A stretch of 50,189 nucleotides of DNA, taken from assembly GCA_946481965.1 (NCBI GenBank), contig CAMLPN010000011.1:1-50189 (forward strand), in the 5' to 3' direction. How positions within the stretch are numbered: position 1 is the stretch's first letter; every line of letters begins with the position of its first letter. The notes under the pieces were generated by a model, which was given only the letters and a program-made list of their open reading frames with translations, made no database searches and was not told the origin of the DNA. Positions 8,639 to 19,658 of this stretch are shown here, piece by piece. This DNA is from an uncultured Neisseriaceae bacterium (GTDB taxonomy: Bacteria > Pseudomonadota > Gammaproteobacteria > Burkholderiales > Neisseriaceae). A program made the position numbers and the translations under genes.

Positions 8639-9709
8639 TTATAATTTAGAAGTGCTGTAACTTAAACCATTAGCAATCTGGCGCACCGCAGCAACATAAT
8701 GGCGACTATGATTATACTGCCAGATAGTATAAAAATTATTTAAGCCAAACCAGTATTCGTATACTCCCGGTGATTGTTCTAGTTGATAAAGTATGCCTTT
8801 TTCCTGATTACTTATTTGCTGTGGAATACTAACGCCTAATTGGCGTAACTGGCCGGCAGTAAACTTCATTTCAGTAGGCTGATCGATAATTTGCTGAAGC
8901 TGGCTATTTATCTGCAATGTTACTGGTACAGCAACCGGTTGATCAGTTCTCCAGCCGTGTTTTTTCATATAATTAGCCACAGAAGCCAATATGTCACCGG
9001 TATTGCCCCAAATATCGCGTTGACCATCACCATCCCAATCTACAGCATACTGCCGATAACTTGAAGGCATAAATTGTGGCATACCCATTGCACCGGCAAA
9101 ACTTCCTTTGAAACTAAATGGATTGCGTTTTTCTTCATAGGCCAGTTGCAGAAACTCAACCAATTCACGCTGAAAATAAGCTGCTCGGCGAGGATAATGA
9201 TACCCTAATGTGGTTAAAGCATCTGCTACTCTGAAAGAGCCCATATTTCCGCCATAATTGGTTTCAATACCAATAATGGCAACCAATAATTCTGGCGCTA
9301 CTCCATAACGGTTCGCAACAGCTGTCAGTACCGACTGATTATTTTTTAAAAAAAGTCTGCCGTTATTTATCCGTAATTTATTGGCATTATTTTGAACAAA
9401 ACTATACCACGGCAGAGAGGTACCGGGTCTGTCCATTCCCCTAATAATACTGGGTTTGAACAGAACATTTTGAAAAAAATCTTCCAGTTGTCGCTGATCA
9501 TAGTGTCCGCGTGTTAATTCACTATCAATAAAGCGTTTAACATCACTTCGACTGAGTAAATCCATCCCACTGTCAGTAATTCCAAATTTATCATTGTCTG
9601 CGGCTCCCTGAACCGGTGCCAGTGGAGTCAGAGGTTTCTCTGTTGGTTGCTTTACTCGTTCACAGGCAATTAGTAACAACGCCGCACTTATTATCCAGGC
9701 AAATTTCAT
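8639..9709 (-). CDS. mltB: Membrane-bound lytic murein transglycosylase B
   Basis: 356 aa lipoprotein. The signal peptide ends in the lipobox LIAC (C16), so it is predicted to be outer-membrane anchored. It cleaves the MurNAc-GlcNAc bond of peptidoglycan with formation of 1,6-anhydroMurNAc. The catalytic Glu is E149 in GIETNYGG, and AMGMPQFMPSSYRQYAVDWD (about 207-226) together with DIWGN are hallmarks of the SltB/MltB family. It is downstream of the rplI terminator and transcribed in the same direction, probably separately. Confidence 0.94.
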   Translation of the reverse strand: MKFAWIISAALLLIACERVKQPTEKPLTPLAPVQGAADNDKFGITDSGMDLLSRSDVKRFIDSELTRGHYDQRQLEDFFQNVLFKPSIIRGMDRPGTSLPWYSFVQNNANKLRINNGRLFLKNNQSVLTAVANRYGVAPELLVAIIGIETNYGGNMGSFRVADALTTLGYHYPRRAAYFQRELVEFLQLAYEEKRNPFSFKGSFAGAMGMPQFMPSSYRQYAVDWDGDGQRDIWGNTGDILASVANYMKKHGWRTDQPVAVPVTLQINSQLQQIIDQPTEMKFTAGQLRQLGVSIPQQISNQEKGILYQLEQSPGVYEYWFGLNNFYTIWQYNHSRHYVAAVRQIANGLSYSTSKL

Positions 9710-9767
9710 TGTTATTGTTCCTTATATAAGCAGGATATTAGTCTAATCTATTTTTTTCCTCACCAGT

Positions 9768-9806
9768 AAAAAAAAGCTGCCTAGAATTTCTAGACAGCTC
9801 TTTTTT
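9768..9806. terminator. Terminator of the rpsF-priB-rpsR-rplI operon
   Basis: The stem 9775-9785/9789-9799 has one C-A mismatch. It carries an A run on the left (a T run for the minus transcript) and T's on the right, and lies 29 bp after the rplI stop. The arm AGCTGCCTAGAA resembles the uptake-sequence-like hairpins seen elsewhere in the window. Confidence 0.8.
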
Positions 9807-9827
9807 ATCAATATCTGGTACTGATAA

Positions 9828-10283
9828 TTACTCAGTAGCAGCAACAACAATCACATTTACAGCAGCAACAGCATCGCTGTGTAAAGCAACTTCAATTTCA
9901 TATTCACCAATTGCTTTCAAAGGACCGTTCGGTAAGCGTACATTAGCTTTTGACACTTCCACGTTCAGCGCAGCTTTGATCGCTTCAGCAATATCATGAG
10001 TAGTAACAGAACCAAACAGGCGGCCATCAACACCAGCTTTCTGGGCAACATTGATGCTCTGTCCATCGATTTTCAGTTTACGTGCTTCAGCATCAGCCAG
10101 AACAGCAGCCTGTTGGGCTTCATATTCTGCACGTTTTTCTTCGAAAGCAGCCAGATTAGCAGCATTAGCACGCTGAGCTTTGCCTTGAGGGATCAAATAG
10201 TTACGAGCATAACCATTTTTTACCGTAACCAGATCACCCAGATTACCCAGACCACCGACTTTTTCTAACAAAATAATTTGCAT
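9828..10283 (-). CDS. rplI: 50S ribosomal protein L9
   Basis: 151 aa, normal length. The N-terminal domain has the signature MQIILLEKVGGLGNLGD and NGYARNYLIPQGKA, followed by the long connecting helix (about 45-75) and the C-terminal rRNA-binding domain. It is last in the S6-PriB-S18-L9 operon, 15 bp after rpsR, and followed by a terminator. Confidence 0.98.
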   Translation of the reverse strand: MQIILLEKVGGLGNLGDLVTVKNGYARNYLIPQGKAQRANAANLAAFEEKRAEYEAQQAAVLADAEARKLKIDGQSINVAQKAGVDGRLFGSVTTHDIAEAIKAALNVEVSKANVRLPNGPLKAIGEYEIEVALHSDAVAAVNVIVVAATE

Positions 10284-10298
10284 AATAAATCTTCCTTA

Positions 10299-10529
10299 TT
10301 ATTTATGTTGATCGGTGTAAGGCAGCAAAGCCAGAAAACGAGCACGTTTTACCGCAGTAGATAACTGACGTTGGTAATGCGCTTTGGTACCAGTAATACG
10401 TGCAGGAATGATTTTACCATTTTCAGTAATAAAATCTTTCAACAAGTCTACTGCTTTATAATCAACCTGTTTAATACCTTCCGCAGTGAAGCGGCAAAAT
10501 TTTCTACGTTTGAATGATTGACGAGCCAT
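10299..10529 (-). CDS. rpsR: 30S ribosomal protein S18
   Basis: 76 aa, standard length. It contains the conserved RRKFCRF start, the [26 protein letters not shown] core and [13 protein letters not shown]. It binds the 30S platform as a partner of S6, encoded two genes upstream. The gap after priB is 5 bp. Confidence 0.98.
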   Translation of the reverse strand: MARQSFKRRKFCRFTAEGIKQVDYKAVDLLKDFITENGKIIPARITGTKAHYQRQLSTAVKRARFLALLPYTDQHK

Positions 10530-10534
10530 GTCGT

Positions 10535-10831
10535 TTAACCTTTATATTCATGAATTTGTTGGATATGTAGTATCGGGCGGGAATGATATATGCCCTTCTG
10601 AGCCAGAAATCCTTTGATCTCCACCATTACCCCGGGTTGATACATCCAGTTTTTTGCTAAATCGCCTAATGCCTTGGCCTGAATTTCCATTTTTGCCAAA
10701 TACCGCTGTTCTAGTTCTATTTGCCATGATTCGTGTGTCAGCCACATTGTCAGTACCGGCAAACCTGCAGGGGTGTAGCGTAAATCATCCAGACTTTTAA
10801 TCTGGGCACAGAGATTTAATTGATTTAGCAA
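10535..10831 (-). CDS. priB: Primosomal replication protein N (PriB)
   Basis: 98 aa with a single OB-fold. It binds single-stranded DNA and helps PriA restart stalled forks. The assignment rests on size, the pattern [20 protein letters not shown] and [13 protein letters not shown], the closing [20 protein letters not shown], and its diagnostic position between rpsF and rpsR. It lies 17 bp after rpsF. Confidence 0.94.
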   Translation of the reverse strand: MLNQLNLCAQIKSLDDLRYTPAGLPVLTMWLTHESWQIELEQRYLAKMEIQAKALGDLAKNWMYQPGVMVEIKGFLAQKGIYHSRPILHIQQIHEYKG

Positions 10832-10848
10832 TTCTTACTCATTTAAGA

Positions 10849-11229
10849 TTAAGCTTCTGCGTTTTCAGCAGTTGCTTCTGCGCTGTTACCTGCCAGCAGA
10901 TTTTTAGACTTCTCGTCTTTCATCATTGGAGAAGCTTCAGTTACGGCTGCATCCATTTTCACAGTCAGATGACGCAACACCGCATCATTAAAACGGAAAG
11001 CAGTTTCAATTTCGTTAATTACTTCAGGTGTGGTTTCAACATTCATCAACACATAGTGTGCTTTGTGAATTTTGTTGATAGGGTAAGCCAGTTGACGGCG
11101 ACCCCAGTCTTCCAGACGGTGAATGGTGCCTTTGGCATCGGTAATCATAGCTTTGTAACGCTCTACCATCGCACCAACTTGTTCGCTTTGATCCGGATGG
11201 ACAATGAACACGATTTCATAATGACGCAT
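10849..11229 (-). CDS. rpsF: 30S ribosomal protein S6
   Basis: 126 aa. It begins [18 protein letters not shown] and has the conserved [20 protein letters not shown] motif. The C-terminal tail (about 100-126) is acidic and alanine-rich, as in other proteobacterial S6 proteins that accept glutamate additions. First gene of the rpsF-priB-rpsR-rplI operon; the clear ribosome-binding site AAGGAG lies just upstream. Confidence 0.97.
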   Translation of the reverse strand: MRHYEIVFIVHPDQSEQVGAMVERYKAMITDAKGTIHRLEDWGRRQLAYPINKIHKAHYVLMNVETTPEVINEIETAFRFNDAVLRHLTVKMDAAVTEASPMMKDEKSKNLLAGNSAEATAENAEA

Positions 11230-11546
11230 GTGTACTCCTTGTGGCTAATCAATCCCTTTACCATGCGGAATGTAAAGGGCAAGGTTGCAAAACGCTGCAT
11301 TATATACGCTTTTATCATCGTAAGCAATTGCACAGCCAGACAAATTATCACTGCAAATCTTTATTTTTCTGATTGCTTGTTGTTCTGCCTAAAACACCGA
11401 TTCAGATGTTCGCTAATAATTTGAATTTTTACTTTATTTTTCTCTTACCAATACCATTGCAATAGTCAAAACGATTGATTAGCAGTTTACAGCATCGCAG
11501 CAATTGCCTAACATAAACCTCTTGATATTTATTAATGACTTAGTTT
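11230..11546. other. Divergent promoter region of rpsF and the mscS-like gene
   Basis: 317 bp without a gene. It must carry the promoter of the ribosomal operon (minus) and that of the mechanosensitive channel operon (plus). I could not fix the boxes with confidence and see no repeats. Confidence 0.4.
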
Positions 11547-12953
11547 ATGAATCAATATTTCGATGCGCTGTTCGCCCGCAAAGAATTTCTAACTCGCCTG
11601 TTGGCGCATAGTTTTAATTCCCCCAGAGGTTGGCTAGAGCTGGCTTGCGCTATTGTCATCATGCTGAGCACCTACTGGCTGAGTAAAAAAATTATTGCCA
11701 GATACCATTTGCAAGAAAGGCTGGTTAAATTTCCTTTCCTGCGTCACATATTAATACGACTGGTGTGGCCGATTCTATTATTATTGTGTTCTATTATTGC
11801 GATATTTCTCTGGCGTGTAACGATGGCTGAGTCAGTATTATGGTTACAGCTACTGGCTTTTACTGCTCGCTGGATGATCGCCATCCGTATCATTATGTCA
11901 ATTTTGCATAATGCGATACCAAACAATTACTTTAATGATCACTACGAACGAACACTATCAAAAATCTTATGGGTGTGCTTTATATTATGGCTCTCTAATC
12001 TGGATTCTTTCATTATCCGTCTTTTAAAATCGCTGTCTTTACCAATTGGTTCTACCAATCTGAGTTTATTTACCGTCATTACCGGTTCCATTACTGTCGG
12101 CATAGCCATTATTATAGCGCTATGGCTGTCACGCATGACTGAACAACATATTCTGCAGGCCAATAGACTGGATGTAAATCTGCGCTATGTGTTAGCTAAA
12201 TTAATCAAATCATTATTTGTTGTCGTAGCAGTGTTAATTGCCCTGCCCATGGTGGGTATTAATTTGACTATGCTTTCAGTTTTTGGTGGTGCTCTGGGTG
12301 TAGGGCTGGGACTGGGTCTGCAAAAAATTGCCAGCAACTATGTATCTGGATTCATCATACTGGCTGATCATTCCGTTCGTCCAGGTGATCGACTCAATAT
12401 CAATAATTTTACCGGTTATGTAACCAAAATCACCGCTCGTTTTGTGGTATTGCGCAGCAGTGATGGATCAGAAGCATTGATTCCAAATGATACCTTCGTA
12501 TCAAATACCGTCATCAATGATTCTTATTCCAGTCGTATCATGTCAAATAATCTTACTGTTCAAGTAGCATACAATACTGATCTACCTAAAGCTTTGCAAA
12601 TTCTCAAAGAAGCTGCCATGAAACAGACACGGACCTGTGAAGAACCTAAACCAAATAGCTACGTAACCGGTTTTGCTGATTCTGGCATTAATTTGTATGT
12701 AAACTACTGGATTAGAGATCCAGAAAATGGTTTTATGAGCATTAACTCAGCCATTTTGCTGGAAATTTGGAATCGCTTTAAAGAAGAAGGAATTGAATTT
12801 CCATTTCCACAGCAGGAAGTGCGCATTCTTAATGATGGTGACGATCCTATTGCTCTGAACAACCTGATGCCACATGATAGTCAATCTATACAGCAATTTT
12901 CAGATAAACCATCAACTAATTTGAACAATGCTTCTTCCAAACCAAAACAATAA
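11547..12953 (+). CDS. MscS-family mechanosensitive ion channel
   Basis: 468 aa inner-membrane protein with about five transmembrane segments in residues 20-240. The MscS pore helix follows, glycine- and alanine-rich with the pattern GALGVGLGLGLQKIASNYVS (about 249-268), then the ADHSVRPGD beta domain and the C-terminal cytoplasmic alpha/beta domain. Such channels open under membrane tension to release solutes during osmotic downshock. It is longer than E. coli MscS because of extra N-terminal helices, closer to YbdG/YnaI-type members. No good Shine-Dalgarno precedes the ATG. It probably heads an operon with nudB (7 bp gap) and the following phosphatase-fold gene. Confidence 0.9.
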   Translation: MNQYFDALFARKEFLTRLLAHSFNSPRGWLELACAIVIMLSTYWLSKKIIARYHLQERLVKFPFLRHILIRLVWPILLLLCSIIAIFLWRVTMAESVLWLQLLAFTARWMIAIRIIMSILHNAIPNNYFNDHYERTLSKILWVCFILWLSNLDSFIIRLLKSLSLPIGSTNLSLFTVITGSITVGIAIIIALWLSRMTEQHILQANRLDVNLRYVLAKLIKSLFVVVAVLIALPMVGINLTMLSVFGGALGVGLGLGLQKIASNYVSGFIILADHSVRPGDRLNINNFTGYVTKITARFVVLRSSDGSEALIPNDTFVSNTVINDSYSSRIMSNNLTVQVAYNTDLPKALQILKEAAMKQTRTCEEPKPNSYVTGFADSGINLYVNYWIRDPENGFMSINSAILLEIWNRFKEEGIEFPFPQQEVRILNDGDDPIALNNLMPHDSQSIQQFSDKPSTNLNNASSKPKQ

Positions 12954-12960
12954 CGACCAC

Positions 12961-13410
12961 ATGACTAAAACAAAACATTACAAACAACCCATATCGGTAC
13001 TGGTCATTATTTATAACGATCAGCAACAAATCCTGCTGCTGGAAAGGGCCGATAAACCCGGTTTCTGGCAATCTGTTACCGGCAGTCTGGAAGCCGGTGA
13101 AAGTTTATTGCAAACAGCCCAACGTGAAGTCGCAGAAGAAACGGGAATCTGCGTCACAACAGATGCGATTCAAGACTGGCAGCAAACCAACGAATACGAA
13201 ATTTACGCCTACTGGCGTCATCGCTATGCACCCGGTGTTACCCATAATACCGAACATGTTTTTTCCGTTTGTGTTCGCAGCGATTGTAATATAGAGCTAT
13301 CAACGCAAGAACATTTACAATATGGGTGGTATACACGGGAAGAAGCCATCGAAATGGTTTTTTCACCTTCCAATCAACAAGCCCTAATTCAACTACCTAA
13401 CCACTGGTAA
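12961..13410 (+). CDS. nudB: Dihydroneopterin triphosphate diphosphatase (Nudix)
   Basis: 149 aa, essentially the length of E. coli NudB. It removes pyrophosphate from dihydroneopterin triphosphate in folate synthesis. The Nudix box reads G(x5)E(x7)REVAEETGI from about residue 41, and FWQSVTGSLEAGE and HRYAPGVTHNTEHVF match the NudB subgroup well. The ATG at 12961 gives the family-typical N-terminus; an in-frame ATG at 12928 would overlap the upstream channel gene. Confidence 0.92.
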   Translation: MTKTKHYKQPISVLVIIYNDQQQILLLERADKPGFWQSVTGSLEAGESLLQTAQREVAEETGICVTTDAIQDWQQTNEYEIYAYWRHRYAPGVTHNTEHVFSVCVRSDCNIELSTQEHLQYGWYTREEAIEMVFSPSNQQALIQLPNHW

Positions 13411-13436
13411 GATTTTGCTCACTCGCAATTACAATT

Positions 13437-14195
13437 ATGAATACAATAACCATTGCCACCTATAACATCCATAAAGGCATGTCTGCACTAAATCTGAAAG
13501 TACAGCTTTTCCAAATGGCTACCGCATTACAGCAGCTATCGCCTGATATTCTCTTTTTACAGGAAGTACAGGGCGAAAATATTAAACGAGCCGATACTAT
13601 TGCTAATTTTCCACAACAGCCACATTACCAAATATTAAGTGAGCACATGGCTTATCATATTAGTTATGGACGCAATGCCCAGTATAAACATCGCGATCAC
13701 GGTAACGCCATCTTAAGTAAATACCCAATCACCACTGTGCATAATCTTGATATCAGTGTCAATGTCAGAGAACAGCGTGGCATGTTGCATTGCGAGATTC
13801 AACCATCCCACTGGGAGCAACCATTGGTTTGCCTATGTGCCCATCTTAATTTACTAGAACCAGATCGTAAAAAACAGTATCAAATAATTATGAAATATAT
13901 TCAAACAGAAATAGACCCGAGTAGTCCGCTGATATTGGCAGGTGATTTTAATGACTGGCGTAAACGTTCTCAGGAAAATCTGAGTCTGCAAATGGATATG
14001 ATTGATGCTTTTAATGGCTATCGCAAAGCTCCTAAAACTTTTCCATCCAGACTACCTTTGCTTAGTCTGGATAGAATCTTTACCCGTCACCTCAATATTC
14101 TGACAGCCAAACCTCTCAAGGGTCTACCCTGGCAAAAACTATCTGATCATTTACCTTTGTATGCTATTATTGAACCAGAAAAAAATTGTAAATAA
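13437..14195 (+). CDS. Endonuclease/exonuclease/phosphatase family protein
   Basis: 252 aa. The DNase I-like fold is recognisable from TYNIHKG (N-terminal metal site), LFLQEVQ (catalytic Glu), HGNAILSKYP, CAHLNLLEPDRKKQ (catalytic His), LAGDFNDW (Asp/Asn) and a closing SDHLPLYAII (His). All catalytic residues appear present. The closest known type is the YbhP group, of unproven substrate. It lies 26 bp after nudB, in the same probable operon. Confidence 0.88.
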   Translation: MNTITIATYNIHKGMSALNLKVQLFQMATALQQLSPDILFLQEVQGENIKRADTIANFPQQPHYQILSEHMAYHISYGRNAQYKHRDHGNAILSKYPITTVHNLDISVNVREQRGMLHCEIQPSHWEQPLVCLCAHLNLLEPDRKKQYQIIMKYIQTEIDPSSPLILAGDFNDWRKRSQENLSLQMDMIDAFNGYRKAPKTFPSRLPLLSLDRIFTRHLNILTAKPLKGLPWQKLSDHLPLYAIIEPEKNCK

Positions 14196-14230
14196 TTTAC
14201 TTTATCACGTACTAAATCTTTAAAATAATA

Positions 14231-14260
14231 AAAAAATTTGACCATTACACTCAAATTTTT
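14231..14260 (+). terminator. AT-rich terminator-like hairpin after the EEP-family gene
   Basis: A 10-bp AT-rich stem (AAAAATTTGA with TCAAATTTTT) encloses a 9-nt loop and ends in T's, 35 bp after the stop codon. It is weak but correctly placed. Confidence 0.5.
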
Positions 14261-14350
14261 ATCATTCATTTTAACTAAAATCACATTCCATTCATTTCAT
14301 TCCAGCTACATCCTACAGCGAAAATTTTTAGTTTTAAAGTTTATATAACT

Positions 14351-15121
14351 ATGTATACCGAGACCATAACCCAATGTGCAGCTAATGCTGTACGTATCGT
14401 TCGTTTAGCAAAATCAAATCCGATTAGCTTTTGGCTCAGCGCGGCTATGGCTGGAGCTTATATAGGTCTCGGTATTATCCTGATTTTTACTCTAGGTAAT
14501 CAGCTTGAGTCAACACTAAGACCTTTAGTCATGGGTGCCACCTTTGGAATTGCGTTAACTCTGGTTGTCATTGCCGGTTCTGAATTATTCACTGGCCATA
14601 CCATGTATTTAACTTTTGGTCTAAAGTGTAAAGAAATTACTCATCGGCAAATGTGGTTGGTACTGCCACAAACATGGCTGGCCAATTTATTAGGTGCCAT
14701 TTTCGTTGCAACTTTATATTACTATGCAGCCACACCATTGCTATCTTCAGACACAAGCATCATACACAGTGTCGCCTTAGCCAAAACAACTGCCTCTGCT
14801 GAAGCTTTGTTTGTTCGTGGCGTTTTTTGTAACTGGCTTGTTTGTTTAGCTATCTGGATGGCATGCAGAGTTGAAGGTGCAGCAAAATTTATTGCCATTT
14901 GGTGGTGTTTATTCGCCTTCATTGCTTGTGGTTATGAACACTGCATAGCAAATATGACGTTATTTGCATTATCATGGTTGGGTAATCACAGTGAATCTTA
15001 TACCGTTGTTGGCATTGGTCATAATTTATTATGGGTTACCTTAGGAAATATTGTTTCAGGTGTAGTCTTTATGGGACTAGGTTATTGGTATGCAACACCC
15101 AAAACAGAGCGCCCCTGTTAA
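14351..15121 (+). CDS. Formate/nitrite transporter family channel, NirC-like
   Basis: 256 aa with six predicted transmembrane helices, the FNT-family topology. Hallmarks are GAYIGLG, the first-half loop IAGSELFTGHTMYL (about 75-88) and the second-half GVFCNWLVCLAIWMAC with IANMTLF, the pseudo-symmetric pore motifs. The N-terminus and the absence of FocA-specific features favour a nitrite channel. No nitrite reductase gene is nearby, so the substrate is inferred. It is probably transcribed alone. Confidence 0.88.
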   Translation: MYTETITQCAANAVRIVRLAKSNPISFWLSAAMAGAYIGLGIILIFTLGNQLESTLRPLVMGATFGIALTLVVIAGSELFTGHTMYLTFGLKCKEITHRQMWLVLPQTWLANLLGAIFVATLYYYAATPLLSSDTSIIHSVALAKTTASAEALFVRGVFCNWLVCLAIWMACRVEGAAKFIAIWWCLFAFIACGYEHCIANMTLFALSWLGNHSESYTVVGIGHNLLWVTLGNIVSGVVFMGLGYWYATPKTERPC

Positions 15122-15481
15122 CGAATCAAGCACAAATTCAGACTCATTTATTATCTGAAATACTATAAAGCAATTATTATTAATAGAACTGATAATAATA
15201 AAATATTATTAAAAATATTCAAAAAAATTGCCAACACTATTACTAATAAAAATTTTATTTTTTATATAGTGAACCTTATATTATTAATATTTGTACTTTA
15301 AATAATATTTTAATATAACAGCAAAAGAAAAAAATGAATAATTATAATTTAACACCTGCCCATCTATTATAAACTATTAGTTTAAAATAATCCCACTAAA
15401 TACTATTTTTCTCATAAGTGACAGTAACAATTTAAATTTATCAATCTGTACTATTGATAATTATTTTTTTAGCATATTAAT
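15122..15481. other. Very AT-rich convergent intergenic region
   Basis: 360 bp between the nirC-like gene (plus) and the AbrB-type gene (minus). It is almost entirely A/T with many TTATTAATAAT-type short palindromes. No gene and no GC-rich terminator was seen. Confidence 0.5.
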
Positions 15482-16549
15482 TTAACTACTAATCGCAAAT
15501 CGTGCAATAAACTTAGCCAGTAGTGGTCCCACCAAAACTACCGTAAATAGTCTCAACGATTGCATCGCCACCACTAAGCCAACATTGGCATGCACGTCCA
15601 GCGCAATAATAGATAAAGAGTCCAAACCACCGGGACTGGTAGCCAGATATGCAGATAAATAATCCTCTCCAGTCCAATATGAAACCCCGAGTGCGGATAA
15701 ACCGCATAATATGATTAAAAACATCGAAGCTGAAATCATCACAGGCATGGCATACATAACATAGCGTAAAGTTTCCCGATTAAAGCGTAAACCGATGTAT
15801 CCACCCAACAGTCCATAAGCTACCACAATAAATTCATGTGGCAAAACCAACTGCACCAGACCAAAAAGATGTAATACCACGCCAAGTATTAATGGCACAA
15901 GTAAACTTCCTGCGGGAACAAAACGACCCAACCACACTCCAATTACTAATACCGTAATAGTCAGCAACATATTAATGCTGATGGCCTGACTCCAAAATGA
16001 ACTCGGTGAGATTAAATTATTATTTAACACAAAAGCTTTACCGCTAAGTAAATGACTCACCAAAGCAGCCATCAAAATCACACAAATTACCCGAATATAC
16101 TGCATAGTGGCGACCACACGGGTATCTGCTCCATAATCTTCTGCCATCGCAACCATAGCTGCTGCTCCTCCAGGAGATGTCCCCCATGCTGCAGTCGTGC
16201 CGGGTAAACGACCAAAACGCACCGTCAATATCCCCACCACAACACTTAATAGAAGTGTAACCAGCGTTGTACACAGCATCAATTCCCACTGAGTTAGAAC
16301 CTGTGTCAATACCTGCAAAGTGATGGTATTGGCAATCAGTAAACCTACTAAACCTTGACCGTATCTGAAACAAATTTTAGGGACCCTGATTGTGGCACCA
16401 CATACCCCCATAACGATGGCACACACCATCGGTCCTAATAACAATGCAGCCGGAATAGCTGCCTGTTCCAAAACATATCCAAAAATATATGCAGTTAATA
16501 CAAAAATAAGCCATTGACACAATTGGGATTTGTCCATACACATAGACAT
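15482..16549 (-). CDS. AbrB family inner-membrane protein (duplicated AbrB domain)
   Basis: 355 aa with about ten hydrophobic helices. It has the two internally repeated halves of the Gram-negative AbrB-duplication family (COG3180): TSPGGAAAMVAMAEDYGAD in the first half and TSPGGLDSLSIIALDVHAN in the second, each followed by V..MQ..R. Function is unsettled for the family, which includes proteins named putative ammonia monooxygenase or regulators. The ATG at 16549 is chosen because AAGGGGG sits 5 nt upstream; an in-frame ATG at 16594 lacks such a site. Confidence 0.85.
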   Translation of the reverse strand: MSMCMDKSQLCQWLIFVLTAYIFGYVLEQAAIPAALLLGPMVCAIVMGVCGATIRVPKICFRYGQGLVGLLIANTITLQVLTQVLTQWELMLCTTLVTLLLSVVVGILTVRFGRLPGTTAAWGTSPGGAAAMVAMAEDYGADTRVVATMQYIRVICVILMAALVSHLLSGKAFVLNNNLISPSSFWSQAISINMLLTITVLVIGVWLGRFVPAGSLLVPLILGVVLHLFGLVQLVLPHEFIVVAYGLLGGYIGLRFNRETLRYVMYAMPVMISASMFLIILCGLSALGVSYWTGEDYLSAYLATSPGGLDSLSIIALDVHANVGLVVAMQSLRLFTVVLVGPLLAKFIARFAISS

Positions 16550-16897
16550 CCACACCCCCTTACATTTAAACATGACTGCCGGCACTAACGGCATTGATAC
16601 ATCAACATCATTGGTAAAGCCGTACTTTATACATTTATCACCGACCTATAAATAGCATAATGGCAAATTTTTTATAAATCTTTATTAGCTTATTGTTTCA
16701 TGGATACAAAGTCATAAATTGAGATCATTCACAGTACAATTGGGTTTAATCATGTCACAGCACCGTTCTCTCAGCATATTTAAAAGTTAATCTTGCTAAT
16801 AAATATTTGCGAAATACCGCCACATGATAAAAATTCAGCGCACAAAGAAAATTGAATTCACAATTTATGCTAACAAACTATCAATATAATATATAAA
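16550..16897. other. Intergenic region upstream of the AbrB-type gene
   Basis: 348 bp without an open frame of note. It carries the AbrB-type gene's promoter and whatever ends the plausible upstream transcript of the PAP2 gene. No hairpin terminator was recognised. Confidence 0.35.
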
Positions 16898-17548
16898 TCA
16901 ATTAGATTTATTGCCTAATTTATTTAAACAATATCTGACTATTATCCCTACTCCTACAGCAAGCAAAAATCCACCCATTAAATCTAAAAACAGATGGCGG
17001 CGTAATTGGATAATCGAAATACAAATAACTACGCCCCATATCATCAATAATATCGTTCTCAACCAATGTTGTTTATTTATTGCTCCCCAGACTACAATAA
17101 CTGTTAAAGCAACATGCAAAGAGGGAAAACAGTTCAATTCTACATCTGTGGCTACAATTTTATTATATAAATCAGTACTAATCGAAGGCGTGGTTACGGC
17201 TACATACTCTATCATTGTCGGAAAGACAACAAAACATATACCTGCCAATAAGCCACTGCCCATAAAACTAAAACTCATCCAGCGCACATTTTTATAAGAA
17301 GCACATAAAAAACATATCGGAATAATTATAAAAAAAGATAAATACGCCCAAGCTGCATGTTCAGAAAAAGGGATAGCATGATCAATAAAACTGGGTGTAA
17401 GTTTTACAGGATCAGTCTGAAAATAAGGCGCTAGACTATAATTAGCACCGACAAACAGCCAGCCTACCATTAAATAGGCCAGACGCTTAGCAATACTTAT
17501 CAACCTAGATCGACACCAGAAATTTGATTTTTTAGTTAAAAAAGACAT
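16898..17548 (-). CDS. PAP2 superfamily membrane phosphatase
   Basis: 216 aa with five or six transmembrane helices. The C-terminal half keeps the PAP2 catalytic motifs: FPSLHVAL with H145 (motif 2, Ser-Leu-His in place of SGH) and RRHLFLDLMGG with R184, H185 and D189 (motif 3). Motif 1 is not obvious. Enzymes of this type dephosphorylate lipid phosphates or undecaprenyl pyrophosphate at the inner membrane; the spacing resembles the inositolphosphotransferase-like subgroup. The substrate cannot be read from the sequence. Confidence 0.8.
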   Translation of the reverse strand: MSFLTKKSNFWCRSRLISIAKRLAYLMVGWLFVGANYSLAPYFQTDPVKLTPSFIDHAIPFSEHAAWAYLSFFIIIPICFLCASYKNVRWMSFSFMGSGLLAGICFVVFPTMIEYVAVTTPSISTDLYNKIVATDVELNCFPSLHVALTVIVVWGAINKQHWLRTILLMIWGVVICISIIQLRRHLFLDLMGGFLLAVGVGIIVRYCLNKLGNKSN

Positions 17549-18573
17549 TTAAAAAATAAATTAATGCTATTTCAATTGGCAAATGCCTATTTAAACATAT
17601 TTACATTTATTTGTATTTAAAGATATAGGCATAAATTTGTTAGCGGATTAGAAAACTTAAAATCCACAAATTATCAAAAATATTCCGCTGAGCTTTTAAA
17701 ATTAAGCTAAAATGATAAATATGCTATATATTATGATAATTGCTATCTATCCTACACATTGCTAATAGCTACGAATTTTGATCTTTCAATTTACTTTATA
17801 CTAGCTAAACATTAAATGATTTAAGAAACCGTTTTATTTATTATCGTATTAAATTATAAATACAAACCATTTTTATACCATGCCTTTTATAAATACTAAG
17901 ACAAATTTATAATGCATATTGTTTAGCTAATGATAGCTAATATTCTATTTATTGTTCTATTGTTCAGTATCATTTTTCATATTTATAGACTGTAATACCC
18001 AACTAATTAAAGCAGTAAATAAATCTTTAGTCACGATTCAATTCAAATACTTCACCCTACTCTTTTCGCTATTTTTATAACATATATTATTCCCCTGTAT
18101 TTACTAAATAAATTTACTAATATTGCTATCTTATTTAGTTAAATAACATGACCTTATTAACAGCATAACGTCTTTTGCTTTTAAGAAAATTTGTACCTAA
18201 TTACCCATCTTACCGATCATCTTGTTTCCCCGATAATTTTTCAGAAATCAGCATTTGATTATTGTGTAAACACCTATTCAATCGCAAAAAGCAAAAATAA
18301 AAAGATTTAAACTTTATTTGTAATATTCATTTTCATAACGGATTAGCTCAAACAACGAAATGTTAATTTCATTACTCCAGTAAACTGAAAAATGAATTTG
18401 CCTAAGCAAAATAAAATAGGTGAATAATTGTTTTATAAATAATCTTAATATAATTTATTCATTAGATAGCAACCATTCATCCTAAAAATATTACCCTTAT
18501 ATATAAAAATATTAGTAGTCATAACCAAAAAAGATTAAAATATCGTGCGAATTAAATTTATTTGCTCACTAAA

Positions 18574-18574
<1 letters not shown>
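17549..18574. other. Long AT-rich gene-free stretch upstream of hemB
   Basis: 1,026 bp with no credible coding frame on either strand. It is dense in A/T runs with short stop-broken frames. It could be fully decayed sequence or an extended regulatory region for hemB; no repeats, tRNA-like cloverleaf or transposon ends were found. Confidence 0.5.

Positions 18575-19658
<1,084 letters not shown>

Noticed and set aside
14351-15121. Formate channel FocA
   Set aside because: The general FNT pattern fits, but there is no pflB/formate context, and the N-terminus and spacing are more NirC-like, so only the family-level call is kept.
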